Shown here in pieces: positions 22,776 to 34,430 of a stretch of DNA of 64,000 bases. The notes beneath the pieces are model-generated. The model was not told the origin of the DNA. It did no database searches and saw nothing but the letters and a program-made list of their open reading frames with translations. Position numbers and translations under genes: made by a program. Numbering within the stretch: position 1 is the first letter of the stretch; every line of letters begins with the position of its first letter. The stretch is from Bretschneidera sinensis. Its lineage: Eukaryota; Streptophyta; Magnoliopsida; Brassicales; Akaniaceae. Location of the stretch: the NCBI GenBank assembly GCA_023935145.1, contig CM043703.1:18959227-19023226 (forward strand). The letters are read 5' to 3'.

Positions 22776-25700
22776 CTAGTTGGTATCTTCGTCAATGTCC
22801 ATCCTAGCCCAAGTTGAGATACAATCTAATTGATCGTCTACCACTACATTAGAAAGCATGCACTGATTGTAAGTGTCATCATCCTCTTCTTGCGTTTTTC
22901 CCCTCATTTCATATATGTCCCTTAGCTTTGTGATCACAACATGATACCATTCCTTTATTGTTGGGTCTTGCACATAAAACACTTGTTTCACTTGAGATGA
23001 AAGTACGAACGGATCATCCTTCAATAATTGATCAGTGTGTATTAACCTATTCAAGTTCACGAGAATGCACCTACTTGTATCTTTCATTAAACCCCTGGGT
23101 GAATTAATATCCACCCAATCACAAAGGAACAACACAATTTTAAACGTCCCATAGTAATCCAACTCGATGATATCGTTGAGCACACCATAATATATTTTAT
23201 AATCTGCTTCAACCATAACTCCCGAATTTTGAGATCGTCTACACCTCTCACGTTCCTTTGTGTGGAATTTAAAGTCGTTGATGTTGAATCCATTGAATCT
23301 CCTAACAAAATTATTTGGACCTCGAGCAAAGGCAATTAGTTCATCTGAATAATTATTATCCACCATCCATGGCACCTAAACATTTTCCAACAATTAATAT
23401 GAGACAACAACATTCAATGTTTTATTGAAAACACTTATAACATTCGAAGACTCTTGTTATTATGCCTAACCTGTCTCATAAGCCATGAGGGAAATTTCTC
23501 AACAAACCACTTTTGTTCGAGACTTTGTATTGGTCGATTGGAATGGATGGTTAGCCTTTGAGCAGCAAAAAATTCGCTGTAATAATTTATGTTTTTATGT
23601 AACTGTTAGCCATAACAGTGATAACAACAGATAATAAAAACTCAATTTAGACACATGATTACTAATTAAGTTTCTTTATTAATACTAACCTACGAAGGTT
23701 AGAAAGTTTATCATTATGGAGCAATACATAACGATGTGCTTGAGTTAATGATATGTCATCGAGCTCAACACTCACAATCTTTCCCATTATCCATCCACCA
23801 GATCCGAAAAATTTACAGTATCATTGTTCATTTGGGGGCGGTTGAATCTTGTCTCTATACCTTGGAAGTATTGGGAGCAATATGTTAGACACTCTTCCCC
23901 ATTGTACCCTTCAGCAATTGACCCCTTGGGTCGACTTCTATTATGTACATAAGATTTCAAGTGCACTAAATACCTTGCAAAGCCAAAAAATTAAAGATAT
24001 CATTGAAGCATCCAATATATAACAAACAAAAAAAAAACAAAGTGTAGTGTACAGGACTCCCAAGTCTAGCCTCAGAGGCTAAGTGAATGATAAGATTAAC
24101 CATAATGGTAAAGAAACTCGGGGGAAATATTTTCTCCAAATGGTAGAGTGTCAAAGAAACACGCGACTCCAATAAGTCAAGCTCATGGGGATCAAGGGCT
24201 TTAGAGCATAAAGCTTTGAAAAATGATGATAACTCAGACACAACTGCTACAACATGTCTAGGCAAAGATGCTCTTAAGGTAATCGAAAGGATTTCTTGCA
24301 TCAATATATGACTGTCATGACTTTTTAAGTTTAACAACTTACGATCCTTTAAGTTGACACATCTCGAGATGTTTGATGCATACCTATCAGGAACTTTAAG
24401 ATTTGCCAAAACTGTCAAGAAATTTTGCTTCTCCTTCGTGGACATAGTGTAGCATACTGGAGGCGAGTGATCTTTTCCATTAGGAAGAACAACTAAATGG
24501 AGGTCTTTCCTAATACCAATTTCCTCGATATTGCGGCGTGCCTTCTTATTATCTTTAGTCTTACCATCTATATTCAATATTGTTCCAATCAAATTATCAC
24601 ATACATTCTTCTTTATATGCATCACATCTAAATTATGACGCAATAGATTGTCTTTCCAATATGGTAACTCAAAAAAAATGCATCTTTTTTTCCACAATGT
24701 ATCTGCAACTCCCTCATCCACGGGAATATCCTCATTATCAACATTTCCAAAGAAATCATCCACACCCTCAAAAAGGTTATCAACTTCATCCACTAGCACT
24801 TGCCCTGTAGAGGTACCAACAGCCTCTCTTGCCCTTTTCTTAGAAGGCTTCGAGGTTTTACCATAGTTGTAGTTCCCACCCTCTAGTTGTCTTAAAACAT
24901 CGTGCCCAGACGGTGGAACAAGAGCATATCCTAACTCTATGGTGCCATCAAACTGATCATTTTGAAAACGAAACTCAAGGTTTTTTGCTAACCATCGACG
25001 ATGACCCATATAGCAAAACTTTCCCCCGTGCTTTAACCATATAGAATGTGTAGATTTCCCACAACATGGACAAGCAACCCGCCCTTTGGTACTCCAACCA
25101 GATAATTTTCATAGGCTGAAAAATCATTAATGGTCCAAAGAAGAGAAGCGCGCAGCTTAAAGCTTTGATTGGTGGACGCATCAAACGTATCAACACCATC
25201 CCATAATTGTTTCAACTCTTCCATTAGAGGCTGTAAAAATATATTAATATCATTACCGGGGCTTTTCTCACCAGGAATAACCATTGAAAGGAGGAATGAT
25301 GTTTGCTTCATGCAAAGCCACGGTGGCAAGTTGTATAGGACCAAACGAACGGGCCATGTGCTATAAGTTGAACTCATTGTTTGAAAGGGATTGAACCCAT
25401 CACTATCTAGGCCAACCCTAACACTCCGAGGATCAGTTACAAAATCCGGATACAAAGTATCAAATTCATTCCAGGCTAATCCATCTGCCGGGTGTCTTAA
25501 AATCCTATCATTTTTTCGATCTTTATCATGTCATCTCATCAGTGAAGCCGTTTTAGATGACATATATATCCTCTTCAATCTCGGTATTAGCGGAAAATAA
25601 CACAATACTTTAGCTGGCTTTTTCTTTTTCGATTGATCATCCATCTCATTTAACGGATCCTCATCATCAGCATTGTTTTTAACCCACCGTGGCACACCAC

Positions 25701-26511
25701 ATGCATGACAGAATTCATCATTCACATGCTCACCCCAATACAGTGAGCAGTCATTAGGACAAACATGAATCTTCTCATACCCAAGACCCAATCCTTTGAT
25801 AATCTTCATGGCTTCATAATAATTTGATGACAATGGAGCACACATCGGAAATGCCATGTTGATAAACTCAAGCAACATAGTCAGAGATTTACCAGATCAC
25901 CCATTCAAACATTTGAGGTATAGTAGATATAACATGAAACTTAACTTTGTAAAATTCTGACAACCCGGATAAAGTTCAATATCGTAATCTTTCATCAAAT
26001 TGCGATACTAAGTCGTCTCATCAATAGCAGAATGAACTGGATGTTCGACGTGTGAAGGATCACCACAATTATTGAACTTAAACCCACCATGAGCCTATTG
26101 CTCTTCATCATGCTCATTTGAAGATCCCACTTCGATTCTTAAACTTAACGGTTCATTGTTTGGGTTTTCACAAGTAACCTCGAAGGCACCTCGGAGCAAA
26201 CCCAACACGTCATCTCGTCCCACGAAGCCACCAGGAACACTAGTGGGTTGTGAACTAGTGTGAGTGTGGTCTATACGAGAGACTTTCTCCCCATGAAAAA
26301 TCCACTCGGTGCAACCTAGACTAAACCCATTATACAATAGATGATCCTGAACAATTTTTGGTTCGAATGAAAAACAATTACCATATCTCCTACATGGACA
26401 AACAATACTACCACGACCACAAGCTTTCTGACACGCAAATCTAATGAAGTTTGCAACACCATCCATATAGGCTTTACTCGACCTCGGTTTATCTATCCAA
26501 CTTTTATCCAT
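22776..26511 (-). pseudogene. CACTA-1 tnp2 transposase gene, decayed
   Basis: This is the catalytic transposase that cuts CACTA ends. From the N-terminus: transposase-associated domain (26511-26290, CQKACGRGS..CPCRRYG), the tnp2 core (25878-24060, including VCPND, a CPCC..H zinc motif and HNLDVMHIEKN-type block), a DUF4218-like part (KSYVHNRSRPKGSIAEGY, about 23960) and a DUF4216 domain (23375-22776). The first frame is broken by stops at 26095, 26008, 25897 and 25531, and the frame shifts near 25105. Intron donors and acceptors are still visible around 24060, 23690 and 23470. At least two of the stops (25897 and 25531) fit TGG to TGA. The gene is dead. Confidence 0.92.
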
Positions 26512-27451
26512 TTTTAGATGATGTCAATAGACTTTCCTAAAACAATGTTAATAAAGTCAGAATTGTAATATTTTTGGCAAAAGAAAGCATAATCACAAAC
26601 TTTGATTTGATTGGTAAGTGGATGAACTGAAATTGATAACAACAAATTGATACAAACTTATGTTGGCAATTGGTCTCAGCAAATAATTAATATTAATAAT
26701 TATTACAGTCTTAATATAAATTAGTAACATTAAAATTATTGAAATAATAATAGTAATACTATAATAATAATAATCAAAATATATAATTATTTATAATAAT
26801 TGTATGATTTTATAGTAATTTATTATAAATAATTGTTATTATTACTATTATTAAAATATGATTATTACTAATTTCATGTTATTATAATAATTTATGAAAA
26901 TAATAATATATTATTTTTATTTAAATAATACTAAATATTATTACTAAATATGAAATTATAAAATTATTATTATTATTATTTATTATATTATAATAAAAAC
27001 CTTATTAATTATAATAATAATTAAAAACTAATATAATAAGTAGAAATAAAATAATAATATATATGATCATAATAATACTATTACAATATAATAAGACATT
27101 TTAATATTAATATTCATAATAATTGTATTATTATAAAAATAATTATTAATTCTAAAAATTATTTAAATTATCAAAATAATTATTATTATTATAATACAAT
27201 TATTATGAATATTAATATTAAAATGTCTTATTATATTGTCATAGTATTATTATGATCATATATATTATAATCTTAATTGTTATCCTTGTGAATTATACTA
27301 AGGTGTATCCAGTATTTGAATTCAAGCCTAAAATTCAGCAGCCCCATTTTCATTTATTTTTAAACCAATTGTAGCACAAATCATGAGAACTTATCAAATT
27401 CATATAACTTCAGGAATAAAAACTAATATAGTAATGAGATCGAAACCATAC
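26512..27451. other. CACTA-1 segment upstream of tnp2, extremely AT-rich
   Basis: About 26690-27290 is built almost wholly of A and T with ATT/TAA microsatellite texture, and holds a long inverted repeat (27056-27267). No coding signal. Confidence 0.7.
27056..27267. repeat. Long AT-rich inverted repeat (hairpin)
   Basis: An arm of about 77 bp from 27056 is repeated in reverse complement ending at 27267. I see one clear mismatch near the centre of the arm (ttacaat against tgacaat). The loop is about 58 bp. It includes the recognisable core AATAAGACATTTTAAT and its complement. Confidence 0.85.
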
Positions 27452-27615
27452 TTAGGTGCAAGAAAGAATGGCACTGGATCTCTAGCGAAAGTTGGATGAA
27501 GAATTTCAAGCAGATTACAGCTTCTGCTAAGATAAACCGGTTTGTTTTCCTTCAAAGCTGTAGAAATGATAGTATTTAAAAGTTCATGTGCATTATTCAA
27601 CCTATTCACCACTGC
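27452..27615 (-). pseudogene. Captured exon of a pyruvate decarboxylase gene
   Basis: The minus strand encodes about 54 residues beginning AVVNRLNNAHELL and including the block TALKENKPVYLS..CNL and DPVPFFLAPK. This corresponds to an internal exon of plant pyruvate decarboxylase, the thiamine-diphosphate enzyme of ethanolic fermentation. It is bounded by an acceptor (ACAG at 27616-27619) and a donor (gtatgg just below 27452), so intron flanks came along. No other PDC exon was seen in the window. It lies inside CACTA-1 in the same orientation as tnp2, next to a porin exon: a captured gene fragment. Confidence 0.88.
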
Positions 27616-27896
27616 CTGTCCCATCCATTAATAATTATAATCATTGTAAGAGTTTTAAAGTAGCATCCACCTCATAAAATGCATAACACTCTGCAGCAGT
27701 GAGCACAATGGGACAAAATTACACATAAAGCACCACTTGTTCATTGCCAAACATTTCATTTCATGCTCATTGTATAGGACATTTCAGAAACCAACAAGGA
27801 CAAAAAAATTTAAATATATATTTGTAAATAACATACAGAAACTCAACAAGAAAAATTAATAAATACTTTATTGAGCGGATATTTATAAATACTTAC

Positions 27897-28092
27897 AATA
27901 ATAATGTAGCAGAGAAGTCAGGCTTGTTCAAGCCAATCCCAGCATTATACTTGGTTAATAATGCAGAAGCAGTATCAAATCCAACTTCACCACCCAAACA
28001 AAGATCCTTACTTCCGATTGTGGCCGAAAGTTCCAAAAGAGGGGTAGGATTCAGGCCAATGCTGGAATCAATGGCTGCATGATGATGAAGGT
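27897..28092 (-). pseudogene. Captured exon of a VDAC (mitochondrial porin) gene
   Basis: About 65 residues begin YLHHHAAIDSSIGLNP and continue through LSATIG..GFDTASA..TKYNAGI..KPDFSA, the central beta-strand repeat of plant voltage-dependent anion channels of the outer mitochondrial membrane. An acceptor (GTGCAG at about 28093-28098) and a donor (GTAAGT below 27897) bracket it. No stop interrupts it. The rest of the roughly 276-residue porin is absent, so this is an isolated exon carried by CACTA-1. Confidence 0.9.
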
Positions 28093-28209
28093 ACTGCACA
28101 TCCAGCTGAGGTATGATGCAAAAGGGTCAGTATGTTTTTCCAGTATGCCTGATGATAACTTGCAAAATAACTCATTATCTGCAATTCACAAGTAATAGTA
28201 GCAGCATAT

Positions 28210-28431
28210 CTACAATAAAACAGATTCCAGAGTAAGTCTTGTTATGTATTTTTTTTTGGCCACAAAAACAAAGGATTTTCCAAAGGTAGAGTTTAAAAGG
28301 CATGCATTTTTATTATTCCCTGGTACAACTGTAAAAGTCTCAAGCTGAAAAGGGCAATTCTGAGGTTTGAGCACAAACTCCATGGTGTAATTTGGATAAT
28401 GATCAATTATGATTTTTGTCATTTGCCACAA
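28210..28431 (-). other. Possible further captured exon, unrecognised
   Basis: An open minus frame of about 73 codons with non-repetitive composition (PNYTMEFVLKPQNCPFQLE and on), placed between the VDAC exon and the CACTA-1 leader. I do not recognise the family. Its protein-like composition in an otherwise biased region suggests a third captured fragment. Confidence 0.35.
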
Positions 28432-29184
28432 ACATCATCAGATTTTCCTTTGGGTTGAGGCAAAAGAATATAAAGATAACCAAAGTAAGAAAAAGAATTG
28501 CAAAAAAGGCAGAAGAGAAGACAAAACACATAGGAGTATAAACTTGCGGAAAGGCCAATGCCTCAAGGAAAAGACAAAAGAAAATGTCTTTTTGATTGTC
28601 CAACTTGTAATGTTGATACTAGGGACTAATAAAGTACAAGCACAGCAATATCACACTGCCAGTGCTACTCTTATCCATTCCCTCCATATTCAAGAATGCT
28701 ATCATCATGGCCCCACCATCACCACCACTGCTCCCTCCACCTTCACTGCCACCTCAGCCCTAATTCCACCACCACTCTACATTTCTCCTCCTCCTCTACA
28801 ACCATAATCTCCTCCTCTCTCCACCACCATCACAACCAAAACCCATAAAAACCAACCACACAAGACCCCTTCCTACGCAGACACAACTCCAAATCCACCT
28901 CTCTCTGAACCCAGAAAATTTAACCCACCATCACAACAACCCACTACCACCACCCCACCCGAAGATAAAACGTGCCTGGAAAATATAGAAATTGATTTTC
29001 CTATTTTGTACCCCTCTGCCCCCTACCCCAAACTTTCCTTTAAATGTTTTAATTTCCTTTTTTCTGGACAAAGGTAGAAGTTAAATAAAGGATAAGCAAA
29101 TAACTAACTGAACTCAGCATCATTTGCTTAGATACTAACAGGCAAACCAATAACAACTGAAAACTAATGGTCAGAAAAAACAAA

Positions 29185-29262
29185 TGGCACCTTAGCATTT
29201 CCATGGGCAGCTTGATTAACTTCTCCATAAACATCATTGAGAGGGGCAATCTCATCTATAAT
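29185..29262 (-). other. Possible short captured exon, unrecognised
   Basis: The minus strand encodes IDEIAPLNDVYGEVNQAAHG followed by a GT donor-like site, with AG just upstream. The peptide looks like real protein but is too short for me to assign. Confidence 0.3.
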
Positions 29263-29540
29263 CCTTTATAAGATAGATCTTTGATTTAAGAATAATAAGC
29301 AAAAAAAACAAACCAACTAAATAATAACCCCAACCAGTAAAGAACTAACATAAAACTCACAATCCCTGACCCTAAGAATTCTCAAAACTCACAACCCCAA
29401 CAAATCATTGATTTAAGAATAACAAGCAAAAAAACAAATGAACTAAATAATAAACCCCAACCAGTAAAGAACTAACACAAAAGCTAGGTATATGGGTAAT
29501 CAAGTACTTGTTGTAATTTGTGGATGAGAGACGGACCTCA

Positions 29541-29750
29541 AGGAAAGCTCGAAATGAAGCTTGCTTTGCAATGAAGGAAACCAGAGAGAGAGAGCGAAAA
29601 TTTTAGGGAAAAGCAGCCACAGAGAGAGAGCAAATTTTTTATAGAGAAAATCAAGTACAACACGGCCAGGAAAGCTCGAAATTAAGCTTGCTTTGCAATG
29701 GAGGAAACCAGAGAGAGAGCGCGAAAATTTGAGGGAAAAGCAACCAGCTA
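29541..29750. repeat. Direct duplication in the CACTA-1 leader
   Basis: A block of about 83 bp at 29541-29624 (starting aggaaagctcgaaat) recurs at 29668-29750, offset 127 bp. Both contain GA-dinucleotide runs. The position next to the 5' terminus suggests promoter or 5' UTR. Confidence 0.8.
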
Positions 29751-29779
29751 AAATTTTAAATAAAAGCACGCATGGCGCG

Positions 29780-30115
29780 GCAAGGAATGGGAATATGTGA
29801 AGCGCCGGAATATGCTAATTTTATATTTCGGCGCTTCAAAGCGTCGGAATATGAAATTAGCATATTCCGGCGCTTAAAAGAGCCGAAATATATTGGCGCT
29901 TTTAAGCGCCGGAATATGTAATCAGCTGCGCATATTGCAGTGCTTTAAAGCGCTGGAATATGTAATCAACTGCTCATATAACGGCGCTTTAAAGCACTGT
30001 TATATATTCTTTGAATATTGCGGCGCTTAAAGGAAGCACCACCAAAGAAACACCGACGGTTAACTTATTGCGGTGTTTCTATAAAGCGTCGGCAAATGCC
30101 AATTATCTTTTAGTG
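29780..30115. repeat. CACTA-1 5' terminal and subterminal hairpin repeats
   Basis: At least six copies of GCGCCGGAATATG or its complement, paired as dyads such as CGGCGCTTTTAAGCGCCG, precede the CACTA end. A similar but weaker set is at the 3' end and at the CACTA-2 end, marking a shared transposase-binding code. Confidence 0.88.
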
Positions 30116-30270
30116 CAAGTTAAGTTCTTAACCCTTCAATTGTTTTGGATGAACAAGATTTTGCATCTTAATGTGATTCATTGTAATTTTGTTGATGCGA
30201 CATTGTTTTTATTTGATGGCAAAATCTTGTTCATCTAAAACAATTGAAGGATTAAGATAGACTTAAGTTG
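30116..30270. repeat. MITE-like hairpin abutting CACTA-1
   Basis: Arms of about 50 bp (30116-30168 and about 30215-30270) are near-perfect reverse complements around the core CAATTGTTTTGGATGAAC, with a loop of about 50 bp. The left arm starts exactly at the CACTA-1 target duplication. No autonomous family was identified. Confidence 0.75.
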
Positions 30271-30621
30271 AGTCTAAAATTCTCTCTCAAAATTGACATA
30301 AGGGTCTATTTCACCTTTGAATGAAAATAAAATATATATTTTTCTCTATTTTCTTATACCATTTAATAATGAGATGTACTTTATGTCATGTATCTCTTAT
30401 GATACTATACCCCACAACCTTAGCCTCAAATAAGTAATTCACCGCACCCTCAGATGACTTGGGAATATTATTCATGGAAATGGGTACGGATGCAAAGCCC
30501 TTCCCCCAAAACAATTAAAGCTTCCATGCAACCACCTATTTTCCACTACCCTAAAAACCTACCTTCATTAACCATTTCCAAAAAAACTCTCCTCCCCATT
30601 CACCACGTCAAGCTGACCACC

Positions 30622-31164
30622 TTACATTCTACTGCCCACCATAAAATCCATACCTTGAGCATTAATCACCTTAGACTTACACATTAACTCCAAACCTTTC
30701 CCCAAATCATTGAAAATTGGAGAAAAATTTGAATCAGTGGCATTAATAAGCTGACCAATTGACATTGTTGGGTGATTATCATCTCTAATCAGCGCATCAT
30801 CCAAAGAAAACCCGGTAACCGAAGACGGTAGCTCCAGTACCCCGCCACTGTGAGCCACCACCGTTCTCCGAGAATTAGATAAATCCTCAACAAATTCGTC
30901 ACCACAACACTGACATGAAGGGGATGAATCAGAGTTCCCTTGCTTCTCTAACTCCTCTCATAGATCATTTAAATCTTCATCTAACGAGTCGAGTGAATTG
31001 GACTTAGAGATCCCAAACATATTGTAATGATTCAATAAGGCCGGAGTGATATTTTGAGATGGATCCAAAGTCAATTTCAATTTAAAAGCCTCCCCATTAA
31101 AATAAAGAGTAATTTTTTTCCACCCACGGGGATACATGAAAACATAGACAAACCTTCTTTGCAT
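30622..31164 (-). pseudogene. Unrecognised coding relic
   Basis: One minus frame runs 31164-30622 with a single stop at 30958 (TGA, fits CGA to TGA), about 180 codons. The N-terminal part reads PRGWKKITLYFNGEAFKLKL, followed by an acidic stretch (SLDSLDEDLNDL), a CxxC pair (CQCC) and a hydrophobic SIGQLINATDSNFSPIF region. Further stops follow below 30622. The sequence looks like an old protein-coding segment, possibly from a transposon, but I do not recognise the family. It lies in the spacer between the two CACTA elements. Confidence 0.5.
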
Positions 31165-33038
31165 TTAAACTTAAAATTGATTATATCTTCAATTTCATGC
31201 AGCATGCCAACGACAGAACAATCCGACCATTCAACATCGACTCATGTACGTACGTAGGAGAGAAAACCAGCACATATTCCTTAGAAAAATGAATATTAGG
31301 ATCTTCAACACTCCTGCTCTCGCACCGACGATAATTTTACTGCCTCCCCTTTTATTTTTTTGCCTCCAACAACATTAGCGAAGGACCTTGCATTAATTCC
31401 TTTCCTTTACAATTACACTACTCTTGCTTTTTACACAAACCGAAACAACTATAAATGCCAGGCATTGAATCATTCTTTCTTTTCTATGCAAGGAATGAAA
31501 TATTTTTTTTGGTTTTGTGGTGTACATACAAACTCCTTACTGATCGTGTGACGTAACATGGTTTGTTCCCTTTAATCGATGTTAGGTTGTCTCTTGATGT
31601 TGAAATTTCATCTTTTATTTTTCTTATGCAAATTGATATTACGAGGTGGTAAGTGTGATCATTTGTATAACTTATTTTATGGATTTAATGTGACAATACT
31701 TGATTTCTAATATGAATAGAGTTTTTATTTGATTTCAAGATGTTAGGTTCGAGCTATCTATTATCTCATGAGTGAAAAATGATATTTTGCTATTATAAAA
31801 ACTATTTATCCATATAAAATAAATAGTTTCAATTAAAATAATAATTTGTCTTCTAGAAAGAGCAAGAAGATATCTGAAAGTTAAAATTTTAGATTACTTA
31901 TTTTTTTTTTCTATAAACAATTTCACTGTTAAAAACATTTTCAACTCATCGGCGTATAACACTGATAAGAAAATTAGTATAATACAGAATTTATAATTAG
32001 GGTTTATCTTATATTTAAGTAATTTTGAGTGCGAAGATGATGTGGCTCAATTTAATTATTTATTAAAATTCAATGACTTATATGTGCTTAAAATCACTTT
32101 ACCATTCCACAAAAGGGAGATAACCAAAATCCCTCTTGAAAATAAATTTTCAAATTCAAATCCCATTACCTTCAATTATTGTATTTAATTAAAAAAAAAT
32201 TTATTCACTATGACCACATATTTTTGCGGTTTTTTCGCATCATTTGTGAAACAAAATGGAAGCAATTAGTATTTCATTTAAGGAGATACTGAAGTTTATC
32301 TTATATGCATGAGTAGTTACAAAACTTAGTCCAGTTTGTTTGATTCGAGGAAAAGAGTTCAAGGGGATCACTTATTATAATTGCGGTCTTCTAGTAACTT
32401 TATGTCATATCAAAACTGGTTGATTTGAATGTTAAAAATGAGTGTCGAAAAGTGGGTGTCACCCAAATTAGTTAACAGTCTCATAATTTGTTTATTAAAA
32501 AAAATTTAGGTATTTTGCTCTAAAATAAGGCACAGTAAAAATAGATTTATTTTTTTTTTTTAGTAAAATGATCAAATTTAACAGTAAATTATCATATTTA
32601 ATAGCAACAAATGTCTTAATCCTAAATGTAACAATTTAACTTAATCATCAAATGTAACATAAATACTAGCAAATGTAACAAGTTTTTTTTACCTTGTTTT
32701 AGTTAGGCAAGGCACTTAATTGAATCCTTTTGTTTAGGCTCCTTCAATAAGTAAAACTCGATAGACAAGTCCCATCAAAGAAATCAAGTACTTTATCACT
32801 GTGGCCCGCCGCATGTTGCTGAATAGAATAATGTTTTTCCTTCTTTTAATCTTTTGGTCAAGGTGGTATACTTTATAACTTGAGGTAATCAAACATGAGT
32901 GATGTCGGCAATTTTTTGTGAGTAATGTCATCATCTTTCCGTTTGATTAGCTCATAGACGATTGCAGTGGAGATAAAATGACGTAATTTGTTAGGAAATT
33001 TGGCCAAATTACTAGCTGTTTTTGGAAAGAAATGCGTG
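31165..33038. other. Spacer between CACTA-1 and CACTA-2
   Basis: AT-rich, without LTR, TIR or gene signal that I can support. Confidence 0.5.
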
Positions 33039-33410
33039 CACTATAAGATAATTAACATCTGTTGGTGCTTCATACAAATGTCGCAATAAATAAATCGTCG
33101 GCATTTTATCTGTGATGTTCCTTTGAAACGCCTTAATATTCAAAGAACATATATCAGCGTTTCAAAACACTGTTATATGCGACTCTTATTGCATATTTCG
33201 GCTCTTTTAAGTGCCGCAATATACCGGCGCTTAAAAGTGCTGAAATATGAAATGGATTTCGAGCATATTTCGGTGCTTTCAAGCGTCGATATATTGCGAC
33301 GCTTAAAAGTGCCGAAATAAGAACATATAACGGCACTTTGAAGAGCCGCAACCCTTGCGGTGCTTCGAAGCGTCAAAATAGGATTTAAAGTAGCCGGCGA
33401 TATGCGCGCT
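33039..33410. repeat. CACTA-2 5' terminal and subterminal repeats
   Basis: Multiple dyads such as GGCGCTTAAAAGTGC and the CATATTTCGG..GCCG series follow the terminus. They match the CACTA-1 motif with more divergence. The flanking bases gtg (33036-33038) are the candidate duplication; the partner lies outside the window. Confidence 0.85.
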
Positions 33411-34387
33411 AGCCCAATTTCTCTACGCTGCTCCCTCGACAACCTTTCCTTTTTCCTCTCCATCCTCCCTGCTCTCGCGATTCAACCTCTATCTCCCTGC
33501 TCCCTGCTCCCGCGATTCAACCTCTCTCTCTTCTCTACGCTTAGCTTTCACTACTGCAAGAAAACCACCATTACAAGGTAAGCCTAGCTCTCTCTCATCT
33601 CCCTTTATTTCCTCTTTTATCTAATTTTGTCTTTCCAATTGGGACTCCATCAGATCTGCTTGTATCTTACACACCCATATGATATTTTAGCTTAAAAAAC
33701 TTTCTGGGCATTCTTCATTTTGGATTGGATTTGTTTGCGGCATCATATGAAATTCTTGGTATCATATGACTCAAGCCTGAAGCTGTTCCCCAAACAATAG
33801 CTGATTTTGGAACAAATTTATGAAAAACTGAAGAGTTTTCTACATATGAATGCACCCTGCATATAGATCATTATTAGGATTCCATATAATGTTTTGCTTG
33901 TAAAGTTAGCAATTTGAGTTTTATCATCCAATAAAATTAAACAGCAAGTTGATAGATATATAAACTAATGAAGCTCATTTCCCAATTTATTCTGGTTAAT
34001 ATCAATTTATCTTTCTTTGCATTTGAAGCTCAATAGCTTTCTAATTTGCGCCAAATCAAGTTTAAGTAAAGTAATGATGCTTTTGGGGGGGAGGGGGAGG
34101 GGAATCATTGCGCACTATACATAAAGAGAAGAAGAGATCAAGGACTTAACTTCTATTTATATAAACTTCAAATATAAAAGTTCAATCTAACTGATCAACA
34201 TAATGATAAGATGAAGAACTTTATTAGAATCTTGTTGACTAGAATAGAAGCCTAAGTTTCAGAAAACTTCATCATATATCTTGGCATCTTGCCCTTTGTT
34301 ATTAATTAGGTGATACTCTTTATGTTTTTTGCTTCATCTACCTCTACTAATTGATAGGCAGAACCTCTCAATTACCCCAAAGAAAAC

Positions 34388-34430
<43 letters not shown>

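Larger units (their letters stand above)
17062..30115 (-). mobile_element. CACTA-1: 13-kb En/Spm (CACTA) DNA transposon with captured gene exons
   Basis: The left end starts CACTACAAGATAA and the right end, read on the minus strand, CACTAAAAGATAA. Both are flanked by caa (17059-17061 and 30116-30118), the 3-bp duplication typical of CACTA elements. Both ends carry subterminal hairpin repeats. Inside, on the minus strand from right to left, are a duplicated leader, candidate exons, VDAC and pyruvate decarboxylase exons, an AT-rich inverted repeat, tnp2 and a TNPA-like gene. A solo gypsy LTR lies in the last intron of the TNPA-like gene. Confidence 0.94.

Noticed and set aside
26690..27290. AT-rich block as a matrix attachment site or replication origin
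   Set aside because: Base composition alone cannot support this; only the inverted repeat is reported.
28409..28807. Plus-strand open frame with a Thr/Pro-rich tail in CACTA-1
   Set aside because: It follows from CCA/ACC repeats and overlaps a more protein-like minus frame.
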